From Mycolicibacterium neoaurum (GTDB lineage: Bacteria > Actinomycetota > Actinomycetes > Mycobacteriales > Mycobacteriaceae), in contig NZ_JAQIIX010000002.1 in assembly GCF_036946495.1 (NCBI RefSeq), forward strand, positions 2,852,001 through 2,916,000: DNA of 64,000 nucleotides, read 5' to 3'. The notes under the pieces were generated by a model. It was not told the DNA's origin. It was given only the letters and a program-made list of their open reading frames with translations, and searched no databases. Positions 16,336 to 24,220 of the stretch are shown piece by piece (position 1 is the first letter of the stretch; each line of letters begins with the position of its first letter). A program made the position numbers and the translations under genes.

Positions 16336-16686
16336 CTAGGTGAGGTAGATCTTGCGCAGGGTCTCGGTGACCGTCCAGGTGGTCCGCGCGCCGGCCGCGA
16401 GCCGCCCCACGTCGCCGGCCCGGAGCTCCAGGGTGGGGGAGCCGTCGGCGAAAACGACGGTGGCCGCACCGCCGAGTACCACGAAGATCTCATCGGCCTC
16501 GATATCGGTCATGGTGCCGACGGACATCTCCCAGACGCCGACCTCCAGGCCGCCGAACCGGGTGAGTGCGGACGCCGCGGTGCTCGGATCACCCGCGACC
16601 GATTGCCCGGCGGGCACCGGCTCATGGTCGAGCGGGAGGTCAACGGCGTGGACGACGGTGTTGGGGTGCACCGCACGAGTATGCAC
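16336..16686 (-). CDS. Small cupin-domain protein
   Basis: A single cupin (EutQ/DUF861-like) domain: 'FGGLEVGVWEMSVGTMTDIE', then 'EIFVVLGGAATVVFADG' and 'LRAGDVGRLAAG'. The GTG start at 16686 is chosen because the longer versions (ATG 16746 or 16782) would overlap the divergent fadE8 start codon at 16735 and leave no room for promoters; 16746 remains possible. Cupins of this kind bind small ligands or metals; the function here is unknown. First gene of the cupin-tetR unit. Confidence 0.72.
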   Translation of the reverse strand: MHTRAVHPNTVVHAVDLPLDHEPVPAGQSVAGDPSTAASALTRFGGLEVGVWEMSVGTMTDIEADEIFVVLGGAATVVFADGSPTLELRAGDVGRLAAGARTTWTVTETLRKIYLT

Positions 16687-16734
16687 CGTGTTACGGATCT
16701 TGTGCGGCTGTCGAGAAAATGTAACAGTGTCCGT
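16687..16734. promoter_or_regulatory. Divergent promoter region cupin/fadE8
   Basis: Contains TGTTAC (16689-16694) and GTAACA (16721-16726) as an inverted pair, and an AT-richer GAGAAAATGTAACAGTG just before the fadE8 ATG. A plausible place for the adjacent TetR protein to bind; weak evidence. Confidence 0.3.
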
Positions 16735-18354
16735 ATGGCCACTCATGTCGTCACCAATCAGGTTCCGCCGCTGCGCGACCACAATCCCGCCTCATCGCCG
16801 GTGCTGATGGAGGCGCTGGTCCGCGAGGGCGGCGGCTGGGGCGCCGACGAGATCACCGAGCTCGGGGCGCTCAGCGGCACGGACAAGGCCCAGCGCTGGG
16901 GCGAGCTCGCCGACCGGCACCGTCCCGAGCTGCACACCCACGATCGGTACGGGCACCGCGTGGACGAGGTCGAATACGACCCGGCCTATCACGAACTGAT
17001 GACCGTCGCGGTCGGCCACGGCCTGCACGCCGCGCCGTGGGCCGATGACCGCGCCGGATCGCATGTGGTGCGGGCGGCCAAGACCTCGGTGTGGACGCCG
17101 GAGCCGGGGCATATCTGCCCGATCTCGATGACCTATGCCGTGGTGCCCGCGCTGCGGTTCAATCCGGAGCTGGCCGCGGTCTACGAACCGTTGCTGACCA
17201 GCCGGGTCTATGACCCCGAGCTGGCCGTGCCGAGCACGAAAGCCGGTATCACCGCGGGAATGTCGATGACCGAGAAGCAGGGCGGCTCCGATGTCCGGGC
17301 CGGCACCACCGACGCGGTGCGCAACGCCGACGGCAGCTACACGCTGACCGGCCACAAATGGTTCACCTCGGCCCCGATGAGCGATGTGTTCCTGGTGCTC
17401 GCCCAGACCGCGCAGGGTGTCAGCTGCTTCTTCCTGCCCCGGGTGCTGCCCGACGGCACCCGTAACCGGATGTTCCTGCAGCGTCTGAAGAACAAGCTGG
17501 GCAACCACGCCAACGCCTCCAGTGAGGTCGAATACGACGGCGCGACGGCCTGGCTGGTCGGCGAGGAGGGCCGCGGGGTCAAGACCATCATCGAGATGGT
17601 CAACCTCACCCGGCTGGACTGCACGCTCGGCAGCGCCACCAGCATGCGCACCGGTCTGGCCCGCGCCGTGCATCACGCGCAGTACCGAAAGGCATTCGGC
17701 GCCTACCTGATCGACCAACCGCAGATGCGCAACGTGCTGGCCGACCTCGCCATCGAGGCCGAGGCGGCCACCATGTTGGCCATGCGGATGGCCGGTGCCA
17801 CCGACGCCGCGGTACGCGGTGACGAACGGGAATCGCTGTTGCGGCGTATCGGTCTGGCGGCCGCCAAGTACTGGGTGTGCAAGCGCGCCACCCCGCACGC
17901 CGGCGAGGCGATGGAATGCCTCGGCGGCAACGGCTATGTCGAGGATTCCGGCATGCCGCGGCTCTACCGCGAGGCCCCGCTGATGGGAATATGGGAAGGC
18001 TCGGGAAATGTCAGCGCGCTGGATACGCTGCGCGCGATGGCCACCCGGCCGGAATGTGTCGACGTGCTGTTCGAGGAACTGGCGCTGGCATCGGACCCTC
18101 GGCTGAACGCCCATGTGGCACAGCTGAAGACCGCACTGGGAGACTTCGCCGATATCGAGTACCGGGCGCGCAAGATCACCGAGGACATCGCGCTGGCGTT
18201 GCAGGGTGCGCTGCTGGTGCGCCACGGTCATCCGGCCGTCACGGAGGCCTTCCTGGCCAGCCGCCTCGGCGGACAGTGGGGCGGAGCGTTCGGCACCCTG
18301 CCGACCGGATTGGATCTGGCACCGGTGATCGAGCGCGCGATGGTCAAGGGATGA
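16735..18354 (+). CDS. fadE8: Acyl-CoA dehydrogenase FadE8 (AidB-like)
   Basis: 539 aa from ATG 16735, whose product begins 'MATHVVTNQVPPL', the same N-terminus as M. tuberculosis FadE8 (Rv0672). It is the long AidB-type acyl-CoA dehydrogenase: 'MTEKQGGSDVRAGTT' is the FAD/substrate loop, 'KWFTSAPMSDVFLVL' follows, and 'CLGGNGYVEDSGMPRLYREAP' is the C-terminal FAD/catalytic segment. It oxidises acyl-CoA to enoyl-CoA, or acts in alkylation protection as AidB does. The upstream extension to 16282 lies inside the cupin gene. The stop overlaps echA4 (ATGA). Confidence 0.93.
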   Translation: MATHVVTNQVPPLRDHNPASSPVLMEALVREGGGWGADEITELGALSGTDKAQRWGELADRHRPELHTHDRYGHRVDEVEYDPAYHELMTVAVGHGLHAAPWADDRAGSHVVRAAKTSVWTPEPGHICPISMTYAVVPALRFNPELAAVYEPLLTSRVYDPELAVPSTKAGITAGMSMTEKQGGSDVRAGTTDAVRNADGSYTLTGHKWFTSAPMSDVFLVLAQTAQGVSCFFLPRVLPDGTRNRMFLQRLKNKLGNHANASSEVEYDGATAWLVGEEGRGVKTIIEMVNLTRLDCTLGSATSMRTGLARAVHHAQYRKAFGAYLIDQPQMRNVLADLAIEAEAATMLAMRMAGATDAAVRGDERESLLRRIGLAAAKYWVCKRATPHAGEAMECLGGNGYVEDSGMPRLYREAPLMGIWEGSGNVSALDTLRAMATRPECVDVLFEELALASDPRLNAHVAQLKTALGDFADIEYRARKITEDIALALQGALLVRHGHPAVTEAFLASRLGGQWGGAFGTLPTGLDLAPVIERAMVKG

Positions 18355-19277
18355 GCGTCGACACGCTGAAGACCCCGCCGTTGAAGACGATGACCTACGA
18401 GGTGACCGACCGCATCGCCCGGATCACCTTCAACCGCCCCGACAAGGCCAACGCCATCGTCGCCGACACCCCGGTGGAGTTGGCGGCCTGCGTGGAGCGC
18501 GCCGACCTCGACCCGAACGTGCATGTGATCCTGGTTTCCGGTGCGGGAGAAGGGTTCTGCGCGGGCTTCGATCTGGGAGCCTATGCCGACGGATCATCCT
18601 CACCGGGCAACGACTACCGCGGCACGGTGCTGGACGGCAAGACCCAGGCCGTCAACCACCTGCCCGACCGGCCCTGGGATCCGATGATCGACTATCAGAT
18701 GATGAGCCGGTTCGTCCGCGGCTTCGCCAGCCTGATGCACTGTGACAAGCCGACGGTCGTCAAGATCCACGGCTACTGCGTGGCCGGCGGCACCGATATC
18801 GCGTTGCACGCCGATCAGGTCATCGCGGCATCGGACGCCAAGATCGGCTACCCGCCGATGCGGGTATGGGGTGTTCCCGCGGCTGGGCTGTGGGCGCACC
18901 GCCTCGGTGACCAGCGCGCGAAAAGACTGCTGTTCACCGGGGATTGCATCACCGGAGCGCAGGCCGCCGAATGGGGGTTGGCAGTGGAGGCGCCCGAGCC
19001 GCAGAACCTCGACGAGCGGACCGAACGGCTGGTCGCGCGCATCGCGGCCATGCCGGTCAATCAGCTCATCATGGCCAAACTCGCCTGCAACACCGCACTG
19101 TTGCAACAGGGGGTCGCCACCAGCAGGATGGTCAGCACCGTCTTCGACGGTATCGCCAGGCACACCCCGGAGGGGCATGCCTTCGTCGCCGACGCCGTCG
19201 AGAACGGTTTTCGGGAGGCGGTCCGCCACCGTGACGAGCCGCTCGGCGACCACGGTCGCCGCGCGTCCGGAGTCTGA
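18351..19277 (+). CDS. echA4: Enoyl-CoA hydratase/isomerase EchA4
   Basis: 308 aa crotonase-fold protein. The oxyanion-hole segments are 'GAGEGFCAGFDLGAY' (about residues 61-75) and 'KIHGYCVAGGTDIALHAD' (about 136-153). It would hydrate the enoyl-CoA made by FadE8. It overlaps fadE8 by four bases and the next gene by one (TGATG), so the operon is tightly coupled. Gene order equals M. tuberculosis Rv0672-0673-0674-0675. The exact substrate is unknown. Confidence 0.9.
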   Translation: MSVDTLKTPPLKTMTYEVTDRIARITFNRPDKANAIVADTPVELAACVERADLDPNVHVILVSGAGEGFCAGFDLGAYADGSSSPGNDYRGTVLDGKTQAVNHLPDRPWDPMIDYQMMSRFVRGFASLMHCDKPTVVKIHGYCVAGGTDIALHADQVIAASDAKIGYPPMRVWGVPAAGLWAHRLGDQRAKRLLFTGDCITGAQAAEWGLAVEAPEPQNLDERTERLVARIAAMPVNQLIMAKLACNTALLQQGVATSRMVSTVFDGIARHTPEGHAFVADAVENGFREAVRHRDEPLGDHGRRASGV

Positions 19278-19990
19278 TGCGGCTCACCGCGCGGTCGGTG
19301 GTGCTGAGCGTGCTGCTGGGCGCGCACCCGGCGTGGGCATCGGCGGCCGAATTGATCACGCTGACCTCCGATTTCGGCATCCGAGAATCGACGCTGCGGG
19401 TGGCGCTGACCCGGATGGTCGGGACCGGGGACCTGGTGCGTTCGGCCGACGGGTATCGGCTCTCGGATCGGCTGATGGCCCGCCAGCGCCGACAGGATGC
19501 GGCCATCGACCCGCAGGAACGCCCTTGGGACGGGCTGTGGACGACGGTGGTGATCACTCGGGTGGGTGCCGATGCCCGCAGCCGAGCCGAACTGCGGAAC
19601 GGGCTGGCGCAGAACCGTTTCGGTGAGTTGCGGGATGGGGTGTGGCTGAGGCCGGACAACCTGCAGGTGGCACTCCCCGCGGACGCACTGGCCCGGACGA
19701 GGGTCTTGCACAGTCGTGACGATGATCCTGCCGGTTTGGTGGCGCAGTTGTGGGATCTCGATGGTTGGGCAGCCGAAGGCGCCCGCCTGCTCGATGAGAT
19801 CGGCAGCGCGGATGACGTACCCACGCGCTTTGTCGCTGCCGCGGCGATCGTGCGTCAGCTACTCACCGACCCGGTCCTGCCCGCCGACCTGTTGCCGGCA
19901 CGCTGGCCGGGGGAGCAGTTGCGCCACGCCTACCGGGACTTCGCGGCCGAATTGGTCGCGCGACGTGACCAGAAAGTGGAGACGATATGA
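19277..19990 (+). CDS. PaaX-family transcriptional regulator (Rv0674-like)
   Basis: 237 aa. N-terminal winged helix 'SDFGIRESTLRVALTRMVGTGDLVRSADGYRLSDRL' (split, about residues 34-70), then the PaaX C-terminal body with 'WDGLWTTVVI' and 'LRNGLAQNRFGELRDGVWLRP'. PaaX proteins repress phenylacetate and related acyl-CoA pathways and sense CoA thioesters, so this one probably regulates the operon in which it lies. It is coupled to both neighbours by short overlaps. Confidence 0.85.
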   Translation: MRLTARSVVLSVLLGAHPAWASAAELITLTSDFGIRESTLRVALTRMVGTGDLVRSADGYRLSDRLMARQRRQDAAIDPQERPWDGLWTTVVITRVGADARSRAELRNGLAQNRFGELRDGVWLRPDNLQVALPADALARTRVLHSRDDDPAGLVAQLWDLDGWAAEGARLLDEIGSADDVPTRFVAAAAIVRQLLTDPVLPADLLPARWPGEQLRHAYRDFAAELVARRDQKVETI

Positions 19991-20760
19991 GCGCGGAGAC
20001 CGGTTCGGTACGGGTGGAGCACAACGGGCCGGTGACGACGGTGATCATGAACAGACCCGCCGCGCGCAATGCCGTCGACGGGCCGACCGCGGCCGAGCTG
20101 TATGCGGCCTTCGAGGAGTTCGACGCCGATCCGGACGCCGCGGTGGCGGTGCTCTGCGGCGACAACGGAACATTCTGTGCCGGAGCCGATCTCAAGGCGA
20201 TGGGTACGCCACGGAGCAACCGGGTGCGCCCCGACGGCCCCGGGCCGATGGGTCCGACGCGAATGGTGCTGTCCAAACCGGTGATCGCGGCGGTCAGTGG
20301 ATATGCTGTGGCCGGCGGCCTGGAACTGGCGCTGTGGTGTGACCTGCGCGTGGTCGAACGCGACGCCGTGTTCGGGGTGTTCTGCCGGCGGTGGGGCGTG
20401 CCGCTGATCGACGGCGGCACGGTGCGGTTACCGCGGCTGATCGGCCACAGCCGGGCGATGGACCTGATCCTGACCGGGCGCGCGGTGGATGCCGACGAGG
20501 CGCTGGCGATCGGGTTGGCCAACCGTGTGGTGCCCACCGGTCAGGCGCGTGCGGCGGCCGAGGAGTTGGCGACCCAACTCGCCGCGCTACCCCAGGGCTG
20601 CCTGCGCGCCGACCGGCTCTCGGCGCTGCACCAGTGGGGCGAACCCGAAGGCGACGCAATGGCTTTCGAATTCGACAGCCTGCAGAAGTCGTCGGCCGAA
20701 CTGCTGGCCGGCGCGAAACGGTTCGCCGACGGAGCGGGCCGGCACGGCGCCCAGGCCTGA
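19987..20760 (+). CDS. echA5: Enoyl-CoA hydratase EchA5
   Basis: 257 aa crotonase with 'DNGTFCAGADLKAMG' (about residues 59-73) and 'AVSGYAVAGGLELALWCDLRV' split around residues 101-121; these give the two backbone NH groups of the oxyanion hole. 'PLIDGGTVRLPRLIG' follows the usual pattern. Last gene of the fadE8 operon, overlapping paaX by four bases. It ends nine bases from a convergent lipoprotein gene. Confidence 0.9.
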   Translation: MSAETGSVRVEHNGPVTTVIMNRPAARNAVDGPTAAELYAAFEEFDADPDAAVAVLCGDNGTFCAGADLKAMGTPRSNRVRPDGPGPMGPTRMVLSKPVIAAVSGYAVAGGLELALWCDLRVVERDAVFGVFCRRWGVPLIDGGTVRLPRLIGHSRAMDLILTGRAVDADEALAIGLANRVVPTGQARAAAEELATQLAALPQGCLRADRLSALHQWGEPEGDAMAFEFDSLQKSSAELLAGAKRFADGAGRHGAQA

Positions 20761-20769
20761 GCCGCCGTC

Positions 20770-21168
20770 CTAACCCTTGTCAACCTTGTTGCCGCTGCCC
20801 AGATCTTCGATCTTCGGGTCACCGGCCAGGTAGACGACGGTGTTGTCGAGGCCGACCACGCTGATCTTGGTCTCCACGTTGTCCAGCGTGATCTTGTTGT
20901 CCGCCCCGCCGACGTTGACGCTCGAGCACGTGCCCTTGACTGTCAGCACGTTGTTGGATCCGCCGATGTTCAGCGACTTGCCCTCGGCGCAGTCGATATC
21001 GGCGGTGGTGCCCACCGACCCGTAATTGATGGTGTTGCCGATCTGGACCTGCGCCCCCGATGTTCCCGCCGTGACCGACGGCCGGCCCGACTCGTCACCG
21101 GATCCGCACGCGGTCAAGCCCAGTGCGAGCAGAACCACCGTCGACATCCCGACGATCTGAGTGCGCAT
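20770..21168 (-). CDS. DUF3060-type lipoprotein (Rv0679c-like)
   Basis: 132 aa from ATG 21168, preceded by GAGGAAGC. Signal peptide with lipobox 'LGLTAC' places the lipid-linked Cys near residue 19. The mature part is a short beta-helix-like repeat ('NIGGSNNVLTVKG', 'NVGGADNKITLDN', 'VVGLDNTVVYLAG') typical of DUF3060. Likely anchored on the outer face of the membrane; function unknown. Position before the TetR/rpsL genes matches M. tuberculosis Rv0679c. The 21264 start would add a non-signal extension and is rejected. Confidence 0.85.
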   Translation of the reverse strand: MRTQIVGMSTVVLLALGLTACGSGDESGRPSVTAGTSGAQVQIGNTINYGSVGTTADIDCAEGKSLNIGGSNNVLTVKGTCSSVNVGGADNKITLDNVETKISVVGLDNTVVYLAGDPKIEDLGSGNKVDKG

Positions 21169-21197
21169 GCTTCCTCGATTCTTTTTCACGTGTGCGG

Positions 21198-21866
21198 CTA
21201 GCCGAGCGGCACGTTGATGATCGGTCGCGGCGATCCGGCACCGGGGCCATCGAAATGCCACCACTCACCGTCGTACACCGACAATCCACCGGCGGCCATG
21301 GCCGCGCGCAGGACTGCCCGATTGTGTTGTGCGGCCTGGCTCACACCGTCGGTGGCGTACGCCAGCGCGTCGGGGGTGAAGGAATCGAAATCGGTGCCCA
21401 TATCGGTCAAGCCCGTCGGGCCGTAGGTTGTGACATCTACCGACCGGCCGGATTCGTGGCTCTTGGAGTAGTCCCCGGGGCGTGCCACCCACGCCGGATT
21501 CGAGACCACCTCGAACATCCGTACCTGCACATCATGCGGCCGGTAGCAGTCCCAGAACACCAGCCGCAGGCCCTGCGCGCGCAGTTGCGCGGCGGCCACG
21601 GCCAAACCCTGTGCCAGGGATTCGTGCACCAGGCAGCGGGCTCCCGGCGGGTACAGCGGTGTGCCGACGAAGTTGTTCGAGGTGGCATAGCGCAGATCGA
21701 TCAGGGCATCGGGCACCGCGGCGCGGACGTCGATGAAGCCGACAGCGCGGGCCGCGGCCGACACCGGGGGCGCTGGTTGCGCTTCGGCCGCCGGGGACAG
21801 ATCGGGATTCACAGCGAGGCCACCTATTCCGCACAGCAGGGCGAACAGGGTGAGGAGTCGGCGCAC
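21198..21866 (-). CDS. Exported VanX-type D-alanyl-D-alanine dipeptidase (M15 family)
   Basis: 222 aa with a cleavable signal peptide (about residues 1-30). The M15D zinc site is visible: 'SKSHESGRSVDV' (H and D ligands) and 'EWWHFD' near the C-terminus (catalytic Glu and His ligand). 'LIDLRYATSNNFVG' and 'WDCYRPHDVQ' are typical of VanX/DdpX proteins. It would cut D-Ala-D-Ala or a related peptide outside the cytoplasm. GTG start at 21866, three bases after the upstream DUF3060 stop, so the two form an operon. Export argues for wall-peptide scavenging rather than glycopeptide resistance. Confidence 0.87.
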   Translation of the reverse strand: MRRLLTLFALLCGIGGLAVNPDLSPAAEAQPAPPVSAAARAVGFIDVRAAVPDALIDLRYATSNNFVGTPLYPPGARCLVHESLAQGLAVAAAQLRAQGLRLVFWDCYRPHDVQVRMFEVVSNPAWVARPGDYSKSHESGRSVDVTTYGPTGLTDMGTDFDSFTPDALAYATDGVSQAAQHNRAVLRAAMAAGGLSVYDGEWWHFDGPGAGSPRPIINVPLG

Positions 21867-21869
21867 GGG

Positions 21870-22247
21870 TCAGGCAGGCGCCCAGTTGATCCGGTTGGTC
21901 ATCCCCAGCTCGCGGCCGTGATCGATCAGTGCGGGCGCGCCGTTGTGGTAGATGACGGTCTGGTCGTACCCGTAGACGGTGATGTCGTTGACGACGTTGT
22001 CGGCGACGACGATGTTCGACGATCCCTGCAGCGTCACCGCCCAGCAGCTGCCCTTGGCATAGATGGTGTTGCCGGTGCCATTGACAAGCAACGTCGCGTT
22101 GTTGCAGTCCAACGTCTGGGTGACGCCCTGACCGGTGATGTGGGTGTCGCCATTCTTGGCATCGGCCGCCGGGGCACAGGCCAACGCCATGGCTGCGGCA
22201 AGGGCACCCGCGGTCGCGGACCGGCTTCGGACTGAGAGGCTCGCCAT
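21870..22247 (-). CDS. Secreted DUF3060 protein (Rv0680c-like)
   Basis: 125 aa. A cleavable signal peptide ('MALACAPAADA' end, about residue 30) is followed by a short DUF3060 beta-helix: 'TLLVNGTGNTIYAKGSC', 'VTLQGSSNIVVADN', 'VYGYDQTVIYHNG'. No lipobox Cys at the cleavage site, unlike its paralogue at 20770. First gene of the minus-strand operon with the VanX-like peptidase. Function unknown. Confidence 0.82.
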   Translation of the reverse strand: MASLSVRSRSATAGALAAAMALACAPAADAKNGDTHITGQGVTQTLDCNNATLLVNGTGNTIYAKGSCWAVTLQGSSNIVVADNVVNDITVYGYDQTVIYHNGAPALIDHGRELGMTNRINWAPA

Positions 22248-22410
22248 GGGTCAACAGCGTACGGTGCCGCGGCGCGGTCGTGGCAGGTCTGCGCGGAATC
22301 ACCGTCGGATCGTGCGACCGAGCTGAATCCGGGCCGGGTGAACTAGAGTCATTCGTCAGCCTCGCTAAAGGTGTAGTCGGGGACGGGTGGGACTTTCGGA
22401 AGGGGTAGCG

Positions 22411-22998
22411 ATGGCAACGCGGGCGACCAAACTGAGCCGCGACGCCATCGTCAGCGCCGCGCTGGCGTTCCTGGACCGGGAGGGCTGGGACGCGTTGACC
22501 ATCAACGCGCTGGCAACCCAGCTCGGCACAAAGGGCCCGTCGCTCTACAACCACGTGCAGAGCCTGGAGGACCTGCGCCGAACAGTGCGTATGCACGTGA
22601 TTCAGGACATCATCGGCATGTTGCGAGCCGTCGGGGAGGGGCGCACCCGCGACGACGCGGTGGTCACCATGGCCAGCGCCTACCGCAGTTATGCCCACCA
22701 CCATCCGGGGCGGTACTCGGCGTTCACCAGGATGCCGCTGGGTGGCGACGATCCGGAGTACACCGCCGCGGCCAGAGAGGCCGCGGGGCCGGTGCTCGCC
22801 GCCCTGGCGTCCTACGGGTTGGCCGGCGATAACGCGTTCTATGCGGCCCTGGAATTCTGGTCGGCCCTGCACGGATTCGTCCTGCTGGAGATGACCGGGG
22901 TGATGGACAATATCGACACCGACGCGGTCTTCACCGATATGGTCTTGCGGCTCGCGGCGGGCATGCAACAGCGGGAGCCGCAGCCGGGGCTCCGGTAG
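22411..22998 (+). CDS. TetR family regulator with WHG-type C-terminal domain (Rv0681-like)
   Basis: 195 aa from ATG 22411, which has GGAAGGGG at 22398-22405; an in-frame ATG-like start at 22387 lacks a ribosome site. HTH: 'LTINALATQLGTKGPSLYNHVQ' split around residues 31-52. The C-terminal half has 'FWSALHGFVLLE', the WHG signature of TetR_C_33 regulators. It sits immediately before the str operon as in M. tuberculosis. TAGAGT at 22344-22349 is a possible -10. The target is unknown; the divergent DUF3060/VanX operon is an obvious candidate. Confidence 0.87.
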   Translation: MATRATKLSRDAIVSAALAFLDREGWDALTINALATQLGTKGPSLYNHVQSLEDLRRTVRMHVIQDIIGMLRAVGEGRTRDDAVVTMASAYRSYAHHHPGRYSAFTRMPLGGDDPEYTAAAREAAGPVLAALASYGLAGDNAFYAALEFWSALHGFVLLEMTGVMDNIDTDAVFTDMVLRLAAGMQQREPQPGLR

Positions 22999-23062
22999 GC
23001 TCGAACTTGGGTGCTGCGGCGGGCGTAGCTTCTGACCTGCGATAAGGCCGTTACGCACGGGT

Positions 23063-23092
23063 TTGGTTCGGCGCGCCCACCCCTGGTATCGT
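23063..23092 (+). promoter_or_regulatory. Candidate promoter of the rpsL-rpsG-fusA-tuf operon
   Basis: TTGGTT (23063-23068) and TATCGT (23087-23092) with an 18-base spacer. Transcription would start near 23099, giving a leader of about 215 bases. Confidence 0.45.
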
Positions 23093-23098
23093 GGAGCC

Positions 23099-23314
23099 TC
23101 GTGCCTGGCTGTCAGGGGGCACATGTGTCCGCTTTGTGGACCGTAACCCCTGCAGGTCGGGCGAATTCGTGTGTCTTCGTACGTCTGTCGGATGCATCGG
23201 GGCGAAAGCCGTGGTGCAGGCGCGTGCGACACGCCCGAACGCGGGGGACGCGAACGGGCGAAAACTGCAGTACAGAGACTTAGAAGTTCGAATAGCAACA
23301 CAGAAAGCCGGTAC
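23099..23314 (+). ncRNA. Long 5' leader of the str operon with a motif shared with the S10 leader
   Basis: About 215 untranslated bases precede rpsL. Bases 23226-23249 match 51685-51708 in the S10 operon leader at 21 of 24 positions; the common core is GCGACACGCCCGA followed by GCGGGGG. A shared leader element in two ribosomal-protein operons suggests common control (translation, antitermination or RNA processing). Family unknown to me. Confidence 0.5.
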
Positions 23315-23689
23315 ATGCCAACCATCAACCAGCTGGTCCGCAAGGGTCGCCGCGACAAGGTCGCCAAGGTCAAGACCGCGGCCCTCAAGGGCAGTCCGCA
23401 GCGTCGCGGCGTGTGCACTCGCGTGTACACCACCACTCCGAAGAAGCCGAACTCGGCGCTTCGTAAGGTCGCCCGCGTTCGCCTGACCAGCGCGGTCGAG
23501 GTCACGGCCTATATCCCCGGTGAGGGCCACAACCTGCAGGAGCACTCGATGGTGCTGGTCCGCGGCGGTCGTGTGAAGGACCTCCCGGGTGTGCGCTACA
23601 AGATCATCCGCGGCTCGCTGGACACCCAGGGTGTCAAGAACCGCAAGCAAGCACGTAGCCGTTACGGCGCCAAGAAGGAGAAGAGCTGA
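23315..23689 (+). CDS. rpsL: 30S ribosomal protein S12
   Basis: 124 aa. ATG 23315 begins '[15 protein letters not shown]', the universal S12 N-terminus; a longer in-frame reading from 23171 runs through the leader and is rejected. '[13 protein letters not shown]' contains Lys43 and '[11 protein letters not shown]' contains Lys88, both the streptomycin-sensitive residues. S12 lies at the decoding centre. The stop overlaps the rpsG ATG (TGATG). Confidence 0.98.
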   Translation: MPTINQLVRKGRRDKVAKVKTAALKGSPQRRGVCTRVYTTTPKKPNSALRKVARVRLTSAVEVTAYIPGEGHNLQEHSMVLVRGGRVKDLPGVRYKIIRGSLDTQGVKNRKQARSRYGAKKEKS

Positions 23690-24159
23690 TGCCGCGCAAG
23701 GGCCCCGCGCCGAAGCGTCCGTTGGTCAACGACCCCGTCTACGGGTCGCAGCTGGTCACCCAGCTGGTCAACAAGGTGCTGCTGGACGGTAAGAAGTCGC
23801 TCGCCGAGCGCATCGTCTACGGCGCCCTCGAGCAGGCTCGGGACAAGACCGGCACCGATCCCGTCGTCACCCTCAAGCGCGCGCTCGACAACGTCAAGCC
23901 CGCCCTCGAGGTGCGCAGCCGCCGTGTCGGTGGCGCCACCTACCAGGTGCCCGTCGAGGTCCGCCCGGATCGCTCGACCACGCTGGCGCTGCGCTGGCTG
24001 GTGAGCTTCTCCAAGGCTCGTCGCGAGAAGACCATGGTCGAGCGCCTTGCCAACGAGATCCTTGATGCGAGCAACGGCCTCGGCGCCGCGGTGAAGCGTC
24101 GCGAGGACACGCACAAGATGGCCGAAGCAAACCGGGCCTTCGCGCACTACCGCTGGTGA
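23689..24159 (+). CDS. rpsG: 30S ribosomal protein S7
   Basis: 156 aa, starting '[20 protein letters not shown]'. S7 nucleates assembly of the 30S head. Translation-coupled to rpsL by one-base overlap. '[18 protein letters not shown]' is diagnostic. Followed after 61 bases by fusA. Confidence 0.98.
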   Translation: MPRKGPAPKRPLVNDPVYGSQLVTQLVNKVLLDGKKSLAERIVYGALEQARDKTGTDPVVTLKRALDNVKPALEVRSRRVGGATYQVPVEVRPDRSTTLALRWLVSFSKARREKTMVERLANEILDASNGLGAAVKRREDTHKMAEANRAFAHYRW

Positions 24160-24220
24160 TCTTGTCCCTTCGGGGCACACCGGACAGCAATCAAGCAAGC
24201 GAAAGAGTGGGAATTTAGCC

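Noticed and set aside
16282..16734. N-terminal extension of fadE8
   Set aside because: Unconserved translation antisense to the cupin gene; FadE8 begins at 16735.
20770..21866. Glycopeptide-resistance cassette
   Set aside because: Only a VanX-like exported peptidase is present; there is no VanH or VanA-type ligase and the enzyme has a signal peptide.
23171..23314. 48-residue extension of S12
   Set aside because: S12 always starts MPTINQL; the extension is the untranslated leader.
21532..23505. 657-codon minus-strand frame across several genes and the rpsL leader
   Set aside because: Crosses two real genes on both strands and has no domain; a chance GC-rich frame.
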